DNA of 18,086 bases from positions 1 through 18,086 of the forward strand of contig JBLMWU010000069.1 in NCBI GenBank assembly GCA_050257395.1, read 5' to 3'. The notes under the pieces were generated by a model. It saw only the letters and a list, made by a program, of their open reading frames with translations, had not been told where the DNA came from and ran no database searches. Positions within the stretch are counted from its first letter, which is position 1. Every line of letters begins with the position of its first letter. This document shows positions 12,492 to 18,086 of this stretch, in pieces. The stretch comes from JAIRTY01 sp050257395 (GTDB lineage: Bacteria; Actinomycetota; Actinomycetes; Streptosporangiales; Streptosporangiaceae). The position numbers and the translations under genes are program-made.

Positions 12492-13568
12492 ATGGCGGGT
12501 CTGGGCAGGGGCGACTGGTGGCTCATCGGCGCCAGCGGGGCGCTCACCGCGGCGGCGGGGGTGGCCAGCTACACCCCCACCGGCCAGGTGGTTCCGTTCG
12601 TGGCCTGCGCGCTCGCGCTGGCGGCGCTGGCCGCGCTGGTCAGCCGGGCGGTGGACGGCCTGGGTGACCGCCTCGGGTCCGGGGCCACCGGGGTCGTGCA
12701 GTCCGCGCTGGGCAACATCCCCGAGCTTCTCTTCGGGATCTTCGCGCTCCGCAAGGGACTGGTCACGGTCGTCCAGGCGACGGTGGTCGGCTCGATCCTG
12801 TCGAACGTGCTGCTGGTCCTTGGCCTGGCCATCGTGGTCGGCGGGCTGCGCCACGGCACCCAGCGGTTCGCGGCCGAGGGCCCGCGGATGGTCTCGCTGC
12901 TCCTGCTGCTGTCCGTGGCGGTGCTGATCATCCCCACGCTCACCGCCCGGCTGAGCCTGCCCGCGGCCGCGCACGAGCGGGTGCTGTCCGATATCGCGGC
13001 GGTCGTGCTGCTGGCCGTGTTCGTGCTGTCGATCCCGGCGTCGCTGCGCCGGGCCGGCCCGGCCGGGCTGCCCGGGGAGGCCGCGGAGGGCCAGCGCCAC
13101 GGCGCCCGCTGGCCGCTGGGGCTGGCGCTCGGCCTGCTGGCCGCCGCGGGCGGGGCCGCCGCCTTCGTGTCGGACTGGTTCGCCACCTCGATCACCCCGG
13201 CCCTGTCGGCCCTGCACATCTCCCAGGCGTTCGCCGGCCTGGTCATCATCGCCATCGCCGGCAACGCGGTGGAGAACGTCATCGGCATCCAGCTGGCGGC
13301 GCGCAACCGCATGGACTACGCCCTGTCGGTCGCGCTGCAGAGCCCGGTCCAGATCGCGCTGGGGATCGCGCCCCTGCTGGTGCTGATCTCCGCCGCGATG
13401 GGCGGCGCCCAGCTGACCCTCGTCTTCCCCCCGCTCATGGTCGTCGGGCTGGCGCTCTCCGCGATCATCGCCATCCTGGTGGTGTTCGACGGCGACTCGA
13501 ACTGGGTCGAAGGCTCCTGCCTGGCCGGCCTCTACGTGGTCATCGCCGCGGCCTTCTGGTGGGGCTGA
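12492..13568 (+). CDS. Ca2+/H+ antiporter-type cation exchanger (CaCA/CAX superfamily)
   Basis: A 358-residue membrane protein of about 10-11 hydrophobic segments that exchanges Ca2+ (or a similar divalent cation) for protons. Both inverted halves carry the GNxxE signature of the CAX group: G74-N75-I-P-E78 in the first (followed by LFGIFALRKGLVTVVQATVV and GSILSNVLLVLG) and G257-N258-A-V-E261 in the second (followed by 'IGIQLAARNRMDYALSVALQ' and 'SPVQIALG'). The hydrophilic linker between halves (about 185-208) is short and not strongly acidic. The start at 12492 is the best in-frame ATG, but its ribosome site is only a GGGG run inside the tandem repeat; ATG at 12488 is in another frame. The 269-nt gap upstream separates it from the CoA operon, so it is probably a separate transcription unit. 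Metal choice (Ca, Mn, Na/K) cannot be read from the sequence. Confidence 0.92.
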   Translation: MAGLGRGDWWLIGASGALTAAAGVASYTPTGQVVPFVACALALAALAALVSRAVDGLGDRLGSGATGVVQSALGNIPELLFGIFALRKGLVTVVQATVVGSILSNVLLVLGLAIVVGGLRHGTQRFAAEGPRMVSLLLLLSVAVLIIPTLTARLSLPAAAHERVLSDIAAVVLLAVFVLSIPASLRRAGPAGLPGEAAEGQRHGARWPLGLALGLLAAAGGAAAFVSDWFATSITPALSALHISQAFAGLVIIAIAGNAVENVIGIQLAARNRMDYALSVALQSPVQIALGIAPLLVLISAAMGGAQLTLVFPPLMVVGLALSAIIAILVVFDGDSNWVEGSCLAGLYVVIAAAFWWG

Positions 13569-13620
13569 TCTCCCGGGATACTGAGACGGGCCCGGCAGGG
13601 CCGCGAGAGGAGAACGGGCG

Positions 13621-14094
13621 ATGGCGGACGAACGGCTGGAAGTCCAGCGGACCATCCCGGCGGACCCGGCGGTGATCTTCCGGCTGCTGTGCGATCCGCA
13701 GGGGCATGTCGCGATCGACAGCTCCGGCATGCTGATGGACGCCACGGGGGACCCGGTGACCGCGGCGGGCGACAGCTTTGTCGTGCACATGGACCGGGAG
13801 GCGCTCAACGACTACCCGCTCGGGCGTTACGACGTCACGGTCAGCATCACCCGGTTCGTCCCGGACCGCGAGATCGCCTGGTCGGTGCTGGGCCGGATCC
13901 GCCCGCAGGTCGGCCACACCTACGGGTACCGGCTGGAGCCGGTCCCCGACGGCACCCTGGTGACCTCGTACTGCGACTGGTCCGATGCCGCCCAGCACTG
14001 GAAGGACGCCGGCATCTTCCCGGTCATCTCCGAGGGCGCGCTGCGGGCCACCCTGGGCATCCTCGCCCGCACCGTGACCCGCGGCCAGCGCTAG
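13621..14094 (+). CDS. SRPBCC (START/Bet v 1-like) family protein
   Basis: A 157-residue protein with the helix-grip fold signature of polyketide cyclase/dehydrase-like SRPBCC proteins: 'VQRTIPADPAVIFRLLCDPQ' at the N-terminus, the central strands around 'YDVTVSITRFVPDREIAWSV', 'GHTYGYRLEPVPDGTLVTSY' and a long C-terminal helix 'ISEGALRATLGILARTVTRG'. Such proteins bind a hydrophobic ligand in a cavity, and some act as cyclases or hydrolases; no catalytic residue can be named here. GAGAGGAG lies upstream of the ATG. It starts 52 nt after the antiporter, possibly in the same transcript. Its TAG stop overlaps the TAG stop of the convergent ABC permease by 4 nt. Confidence 0.85.
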   Translation: MADERLEVQRTIPADPAVIFRLLCDPQGHVAIDSSGMLMDATGDPVTAAGDSFVVHMDREALNDYPLGRYDVTVSITRFVPDREIAWSVLGRIRPQVGHTYGYRLEPVPDGTLVTSYCDWSDAAQHWKDAGIFPVISEGALRATLGILARTVTRGQR

Positions 14095-15740
14095 CGCAGG
14101 TCGCGGCGGGCGTAGCCGGCGAGGCCGGCGGCGGCGGCAGCGACGGCGATGCCGAGCATCACCCCGAGCGCCGTCCAGCCCGGCGGCTGCGCCGGGACCA
14201 GCCTGAGGTGGTGGTACGGAGACAGGTCCACCAGCCAGGCCGGCCAGGACAGCCCCGGGCCGATGAGGCTGACCATGTACAGGACGATGACCAGGCCGCC
14301 CACCAGCCCGGCGGTCCACGACGGCCACACCCCGTGCAGCAGCATCGCGAACCCCAGGAACAGGACGGCCACCGGGAGCACGTTCGCGGCGCCCTCGAAG
14401 CAGTCCGCCGCCGACAGGCCCGCCCCGGCTATCGCAGACCCGGCCCAGGTGGTGAGCGCGATCACCACGGTGAGCGCGACCAGGCCGCCCGCGATGGTCG
14501 CCAGGCTGGACCCCGCCCAGCGGGTCCGGGTGACCTTGTTCGAGTACGGCAGGTCCAGCCGGGTGGCGACCTCGTCGGCATAGTCGCCGTGGACGCAGGT
14601 CACCGCGTACCCGGCGATCACCACGGCCAGGATCGCGTTCATGATCGCCAGGAAGCCGCGGGGGGTGACCGCCGCGCCCATCCCGAACTTGTTCAGCTCC
14701 TGGACGTACTGCGGCGTGCTGGTGAAGCCGGTGAACGAATCCGCCAGCGCCCCGGAGAACACGGCCACCACCGCGACCGCCAGCGCCCACCCGATCAGGC
14801 CGCGCAGGCGGCGGCTGGTCAGGAACCCGAGCGGCCCGGTGAGCATCCTGGTGCTGGCCCGCGGCGCCGAGTCGGCGGCGCGCACCAGCCCGGCCCCGGT
14901 GTCGCGCTGACGGGCCAGCCACAGCGCGCAGGCGGCGAGGACCAGCGGGGCCCCGATCAGGGCGACGAGCGGCAGCAGGTCGTTCCCGCCGAACGCGTGC
15001 AGGTTCTCCAGCCAGCCGAACGGCGTCGTCCACCGCACCCAGCTGGTGCCCTGGTAGCCGTCGGCCACCATCCGGAGCACCAGCGTGCCGAGCACCACCG
15101 CGGCTGCCAGGCCACCCGCCCGCCGCTGGTCCGGCACCACCTGGGAGGTGAGCGCGGCCAGGGCGGCGAAGGTGGCGATCAGCAGCCCGAGCCCGGCGCC
15201 CCAGAGCCAGGCTCCGCCGGCCGGGGCGCCGGCCGCCTGCAGCGCGGACGCCGCCACCACCATCGCCAGCAGCGGCGCCGCCAGCGCGGCGAGCAGGCTG
15301 GCGCCGGTCGCCCTGGCCAGCGACAGCGGGGTGGCCAGCATCAGGTCGAACCGGCCCGCTTCCTCGCTGCCGCGCAGCACCCCGCTCACGGCCAGCGCCG
15401 CCCAGATCGCGCCGACGATGGTGATGAGGATCTGGACCCGCCAGACCATGAAGCCGCCGAGCGTGTCCACCGCCGTGGGCAGCCCGTAGATGGCCCGGAA
15501 GGCCGGGTTGTCCGCCAGCGAGGCCAGCGAGACCCCGCCGGCCAGCTTGTGCGCCTTGTCAAAGCCGACCGCGCCGAACCACAGCATGATGCCGGTCCAG
15601 GCGGCCACCAGCAGCCCGCCAAACCAGATCTGGCGCAGCGCCAGCCCGGCGCTGGCCCGTTCGGAGTGAAGGAGGGCCGGCCGCGCGTGCCGGGGGGCGG
15701 CTGCCGGCGGCACCGGCCGGACCGGAGCCTGCGCCGTCAC
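14091..15740 (-). CDS. ABC-2 type exporter permease (polyketide-antibiotic exporter-like)
   Basis: A 549-residue integral membrane protein. The start is the GTG at 15740, which overlaps the ATPase stop as GTGA; a longer frame continues upstream but only shadows the ATPase gene. After a cytoplasmic Pro/Ala-rich start (1-33) there are about 12 hydrophobic segments in two halves joined near 'RQRDTGAGLVRAADSAPRAS', so one chain replaces the usual dimer of 6-TM subunits. A cytoplasmic 'EEAGRFDLMLATPLSLARA' motif in the first half and 'ADEVATRLDLPYSNKVTRTR' in the second are typical of ABC-2 permeases at the ATPase contact. The layout matches the 'exporter of polyketide antibiotics' group. With the ATPase it would export a drug, lipid or secondary metabolite. 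The substrate is unknown, and no biosynthetic genes for one are seen in the window. Confidence 0.9.
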   Translation of the reverse strand: MTAQAPVRPVPPAAAPRHARPALLHSERASAGLALRQIWFGGLLVAAWTGIMLWFGAVGFDKAHKLAGGVSLASLADNPAFRAIYGLPTAVDTLGGFMVWRVQILITIVGAIWAALAVSGVLRGSEEAGRFDLMLATPLSLARATGASLLAALAAPLLAMVVAASALQAAGAPAGGAWLWGAGLGLLIATFAALAALTSQVVPDQRRAGGLAAAVVLGTLVLRMVADGYQGTSWVRWTTPFGWLENLHAFGGNDLLPLVALIGAPLVLAACALWLARQRDTGAGLVRAADSAPRASTRMLTGPLGFLTSRRLRGLIGWALAVAVVAVFSGALADSFTGFTSTPQYVQELNKFGMGAAVTPRGFLAIMNAILAVVIAGYAVTCVHGDYADEVATRLDLPYSNKVTRTRWAGSSLATIAGGLVALTVVIALTTWAGSAIAGAGLSAADCFEGAANVLPVAVLFLGFAMLLHGVWPSWTAGLVGGLVIVLYMVSLIGPGLSWPAWLVDLSPYHHLRLVPAQPPGWTALGVMLGIAVAAAAAGLAGYARRDLR

Positions 15741-16678
15741 GGCTGCCGCCCTTCCCCGCCGGCGTGGCCGTCGCCGCCGTTCCCGTAGTAGCCGAGGAAG
15801 ATCTCCTCGAGCGACGCCTCGCGGGAGCGCAGGCCGACCACGGTGGCCGGCTCGAGCGCGTGCAGCAGCGGTCCCGGCTCGCCGGTCAGCTGCACCCGGA
15901 TCCCCTCCGGGGTGCGGTCCACCCGGCTGACCCCGGTCACCCGGCTCACGTCGGGGGCCGGCCCGTCGATGTCCACGTCCAGCTCGGTGCCGTGCATCGC
16001 CCGCAGCTGGCTGACGTCGGCGACCTCCACCAGCTTGCCCTCGCGCAGGATCCCCACCCGCGCGCACAGCGTCTCCACCTCCGCGAGGATGTGGGAGGAC
16101 AGGAACACGGTGCGGCCCCGCGCGGCCGCGTCCCGCACGGTCTGGATGAACTCGGCCTCGATCAGCGGGTCGAGTCCGCTGGTCGGCTCGTCCAGCAGCA
16201 GCAGGTCCGACTGGCTCGCGAGGGCGGCGACGAGCGCCACCTTCTGGCGATTGCCCTTGGAGTAAGCGCGGGCCCGCTTGGACGGGTCCAGCTGGAACCG
16301 TTCGACCAGCTCGCCGCGCAGCCGGGTGTCCACCGCACCGTGCAGCCTGCCCAGCAGGGACAGGCACTGCCCGCCGGTCAGCCGCGGCCACAGCGCCACG
16401 TCACCGGGGACATAGGCCAGCCGGGGATGCACCCGGTTCACGTTCCGGACGTCGGCCCCGAAGATCCGGGCCGACCCGCTGCTCGGGCGGATCAGGGCGA
16501 GCAGCAGGCGGAGGGTGGTGGACTTGCCGGCCCCGTTCGGTCCCAGATAGCCGAAGACCTCGCCCCGCCGGACTTCCAGATCAAGCGAGTCCAGCGCGGT
16601 GAACGAGCCGAAGCGCTTGGTCAGCTTCTCGGTCACGATGGGCGGCGCCCCGTCCCGGGCGCCCGGAAAACCAGCCAC
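15737..16678 (-). CDS. ABC transporter ATP-binding protein (exporter)
   Basis: A 313-residue ATPase from the GTG at 16678, supported by GGGGG seven nt upstream. A longer reading from a GTG at 16765 adds 29 low-complexity residues and would put the operator palindrome inside the gene, so the shorter start is preferred. Motifs: Walker A GPNGAGKST (46-54); signature YSKGNRQ (139-145), where GN replaces the usual GGQ order; Walker B LLLLDEP (159-165); and H-loop H196 (LSSHILAE). The Q-loop glutamine is replaced: the segment reads AYVPGDVALWPRLTG (88-102), with Gly at position 92. The C-terminal tail (215-313) is the long extra domain common in drug-exporter ATPases. The stop overlaps the permease start, so the two are translated together. 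Confidence 0.93.
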   Translation of the reverse strand: MAGFPGARDGAPPIVTEKLTKRFGSFTALDSLDLEVRRGEVFGYLGPNGAGKSTTLRLLLALIRPSSGSARIFGADVRNVNRVHPRLAYVPGDVALWPRLTGGQCLSLLGRLHGAVDTRLRGELVERFQLDPSKRARAYSKGNRQKVALVAALASQSDLLLLDEPTSGLDPLIEAEFIQTVRDAAARGRTVFLSSHILAEVETLCARVGILREGKLVEVADVSQLRAMHGTELDVDIDGPAPDVSRVTGVSRVDRTPEGIRVQLTGEPGPLLHALEPATVVGLRSREASLEEIFLGYYGNGGDGHAGGEGRQP

Positions 16679-16699
16679 GGCTAACCCCCGTTCGCCGTC

Positions 16700-16727
16700 A
16701 CTTTCATCACCAGTTGTCACTGAAAGT
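16700..16727. promoter_or_regulatory. Palindromic operator upstream of the ABC exporter
   Basis: ACTTTCA (16700-16706) and TGAAAGT (16721-16727) are perfect inverted repeats 14 nt apart, 22 nt upstream of the ATPase start. The motif GTCAC is also repeated directly (16697-16701, 16716-16720), giving two AGTGAC copies on the minus strand. The stretch is clearly more AT-rich than its surroundings. The size and spacing suit a dimeric repressor of the TetR, GntR or MarR type, which usually guards such exporters, but no such regulator gene is in the window. Confidence 0.55.
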
Positions 16728-16795
16728 AAACGATGAGTCGCTGGCGAGGTAGGACCAAAGGTCACAGTCCGGCCGGTGTACCTCCTTGACCGGCT

Positions 16796-16996
16796 GTGGG
16801 CGGTGGCTGGCTCGGGCCGGCCATCCAGGTCTCGGGCCAGTACGGCAACCCGGCGATCTGGCCGGGCGACACGTTCGGCATGGCCGTGCTGCCGGGACTG
16901 CGCCAGCGGATCTCCCTCACCTGGGGCAGCGCCGTCGGCGGCAGCCAGGACTCGGAGATCTACGCCGCCAGCGTGACCCTCCCGCCCGGGCGATAG
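16796..16996 (+). pseudogene. Orphan C-terminal fragment with coding character, or small hypothetical gene
   Basis: A 66-codon frame (possible GTG at 16796) with nearly every third position G or C and protein-like composition: 'GPAIQVSGQYGNPAIWPGDT', 'FGMAVLPGLRQRISLTWGSA', then 'VGGSQDSEIYAASVTLPPGR'. An in-frame stop lies at 16787-16789 and no ribosome site precedes the GTG, so it looks like the 3' end of a gene whose front has been lost. The Trp/Gly/Tyr pattern fits a beta-sandwich tail of an exported or structural protein. I do not recognise the family. It is convergent with the SDR gene, and its stop lies inside a hairpin. Confidence 0.35.
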
Positions 16997-17006
16997 CGGC
17001 CCGGGC
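16984..17006. terminator. GC hairpin at convergent gene ends
   Basis: GCCCGGGC occurs at 16984-16991 and again at 16999-17006 around a 7-nt loop (GATAGCG), giving an 8-bp all-GC stem. It covers the end of the orphan frame (stop 16994-16996) and touches the last base of the convergent SDR gene. It probably terminates transcription from both sides. Each arm is also a palindrome by itself. Confidence 0.55.
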
Positions 17007-17800
17007 TACTGGGCGGTCATCCCGCCGTCGGCGGACACCACGCTGCCGGTCATGAAGCTCGCCTCGTCGCTGGCGAGGAACAGCACGACGTTGGCGATCT
17101 CGCGGGGCTCGCCAGGCCGCCCGATGGGCTGGAAGCTGCCGATCGTGTCGTAGACGTGCTGCAGCCCGCCCAGCAGCTCGGCGTGCGCGTAGTTGATCGG
17201 CGTGTCCACCCAGCCCGGGCACACCACGTTGCAGCGGATGCCCTGCCTGGCGTAGTCGAGCGCGACACCCTTGGTCAGCATCACGCTCGCGCCCTTGGAG
17301 GCCGAGTACACGGTGAGGAACGGCTCGCTGACGATCCCGTTCACGCTGGCGATGTTCACGATCGACCCGCCGCCGCGTTCCAGCATCACCGGGATCACCG
17401 CCCGGCACCCGTAGAGCTGGCCCTTGACGTTCACGTCCAGGGTCCGGTCGATCACCTCGTCGCTGACCTCGTGCAGCAGCCCGGGGATGTTGACGCCCGC
17501 GTTGTTCACCAGCACGTCGACGCCGCCCCAGCGGTCCACCGCAGCGGCGACCATGGCGCCGACGGCAGCGGAGTCAGCGACGTCGGCCACCCGGTCCAGG
17601 GCCTCCCCGCCGGCGGCCTCGATCTGCCGGGCGGTGCCCGCGGCGCCGTCCGCCGACAGATCGGCGCACAGGACCTTGCCGCCCTCCTCCGCGAGCCGGA
17701 TGGCGGTCGCCCGCCCGATGCCGGAGCCGGCGCCCGTGACGATGCAGACCTTCCCGCTCACCCGCCCCCGCGGGCCTTCTGACGCGGCAGCATCCGGCAT
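17006..17800 (-). CDS. Short-chain dehydrogenase/reductase (SDR), classical type
   Basis: A 264-residue NAD(P)-dependent oxidoreductase. The coenzyme site is TGAGSGIG (22-29), with an acidic D47 after the second strand (VLCADLS) that favours NAD(H). NNAG is at 99-102. The catalytic residues are N124 (DVNVKG), S142 (NIASVNG), Y155 and K159 (VYSASKG). The C-terminus has the usual PGWVDTPIN and 'GEPREIANVVLFLASDEASF' then 'MTGSVVSADGGMT'. It would interconvert an alcohol and a ketone. The ATG at 17800 is certain because AAGGAGGT lies directly upstream; the open frame continuing further upstream is not coding. It is convergent with the orphan fragment and lies 107 nt downstream of the partial gene at the right edge, possibly in one transcript. 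Confidence 0.95.
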   Translation of the reverse strand: MPDAAASEGPRGRVSGKVCIVTGAGSGIGRATAIRLAEEGGKVLCADLSADGAAGTARQIEAAGGEALDRVADVADSAAVGAMVAAAVDRWGGVDVLVNNAGVNIPGLLHEVSDEVIDRTLDVNVKGQLYGCRAVIPVMLERGGGSIVNIASVNGIVSEPFLTVYSASKGASVMLTKGVALDYARQGIRCNVVCPGWVDTPINYAHAELLGGLQHVYDTIGSFQPIGRPGEPREIANVVLFLASDEASFMTGSVVSADGGMTAQ

Positions 17801-17907
17801 GGGACCTCCTTCGGCCGGCCGCGAACGCCGCGACCCGCCTGACTCGTGCCTGCTGACATGGGCAGGGGGTGAATTGTGGCATATCTCCCGGATGAGGCCC
17901 CGCCTGG

Positions 17908-18086
17908 TCAGCCGTAGCGTTCCTCGACCGCGGCGGCGATCATCGTGGTGACCGTCTTGAAGCCTGCCGGGCGGGGGGCGGTGAAGTCGACCCCGCGCAG
18001 TGCTTGACGCCATGCCCGGCTGGGGTTAACGATTTTCACGGTCTCAGGGTATTCCGCAAGTAAATGACGACGGCGCGGCGTGGACG
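17908..18086 (-). CDS. 3' end of an unidentified gene running off the right edge
   Basis: On the minus strand an open frame enters from the right edge and ends at a TGA (17910-17908). The 58 visible codons give a protein-like tail with 'HLLAEYPETVKIVNPSRAWR' and 'QALRGVDFTAPRPAGFKTVT', ending 'TMIAAAVEERYG'. Codon third positions are somewhat more mixed in the 'VKIVN' area than in neighbouring genes. I do not recognise the family from this piece. It lies just upstream of the SDR on the same strand. Confidence 0.5.
   Translation of the reverse strand, partial: STPRRRHLLAEYPETVKIVNPSRAWRQALRGVDFTAPRPAGFKTVTTMIAAAVEERYG

Noticed and set aside
13689..15788. A 699-codon open frame on the plus strand across the SRPBCC and ABC permease genes
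   Set aside because: The translation is low-complexity (Arg/Gly/His/Gln/Pro) and spans two convergent genes with clear families on their own frames.
15741..16391. Upstream extension of the ABC permease frame
   Set aside because: This part lies opposite no other signal but within the ATPase gene in another frame; the GTG overlapping the ATPase stop is the natural coupled start, and the permease family begins there.
17801..18013. N-terminal extension of the SDR
   Set aside because: An AAGGAGGT ribosome site sits right before the ATG at 17800, and the extension is Arg/Pro-rich and out of frame with the real upstream partial gene.
1..18086. Insertion sequences, attachment sites, tRNA genes and CRISPR repeats
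   Set aside because: No transposase or integrase motif, no spaced direct repeats and no tRNA-like cloverleaf was seen when reading both strands.

Overview
The window is a very GC-rich, tightly packed piece of chromosome with near-universal G/C in third codon positions, many GTG starts, GTGA/ATGA start-stop overlaps and strong GGAGG-type ribosome sites. Together with the gene families present (paired acyl-CoA dehydrogenases, a polyketide-antibiotic-exporter-type ABC system, many oxidoreductases) this points to a soil actinobacterium of the actinomycete type. The species cannot be named from the sequence. I see no rRNA, tRNA, CRISPR array, insertion sequence or phage gene.

Layout. (1) 3-317: 3' end of a phytanoyl-CoA-dioxygenase-like gene, convergent with (2) a minus-strand pair at 343-3221: an FAD aromatic-hydroxylase-type monooxygenase followed by a short zinc-dependent MetE-like methyltransferase. 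(3) 3351-4298: a divergent LysR regulator. The gap between (2) and (3) holds a perfect T-N11-A palindrome about 66 bp upstream of the start point predicted for the monooxygenase promoter, which is the classical geometry of a LysR-controlled promoter. (4) 4341-4374: a perfect 34-nt palindrome, probably a two-way terminator. (5) 4393-6117: a secreted protein with 20 cysteines and no function I can name. (6) 6351-12222: a five-gene plus-strand operon: molybdopterin/[4Fe-4S] oxidoreductase, two acyl-CoA dehydrogenase subunits, an enoyl-CoA-hydratase-fold protein lacking both usual catalytic glutamates, and a sulfotransferase-fold protein. (7) 12492-13568: a Ca2+/H+-type cation antiporter whose leader contains a tandem 14-bp duplication encoding two five-residue mini-ORFs. 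(8) 13621-14094: an SRPBCC protein whose stop codon shares a CTAG with the convergent ABC exporter permease. (9) 14091-16678: ABC permease and ATPase with a palindromic operator upstream. (10) 16796-16996: an orphan, coding-like fragment. (11) 17006-17800: a short-chain dehydrogenase. (12) 17908-18086: the 3' end of an unidentified minus-strand gene running off the right edge.

How the genes may work together. The monooxygenase/MetE-like pair under LysR control looks like a small inducible catabolic or tailoring unit in which oxidation is coupled to methyl or thiol transfer. The five-gene operon looks like a CoA-thioester oxidation module: a molybdenum oxidoreductase, a probably heteromeric alpha,beta-dehydrogenase and a crotonase that must use non-standard chemistry. 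No CoA ligase or thiolase is present in the window, so the substrate is not set by context. The best candidates for something undescribed are the molybdenum enzyme/ACAD/Glu-less crotonase/sulfotransferase operon and the monooxygenase-MetE pair.
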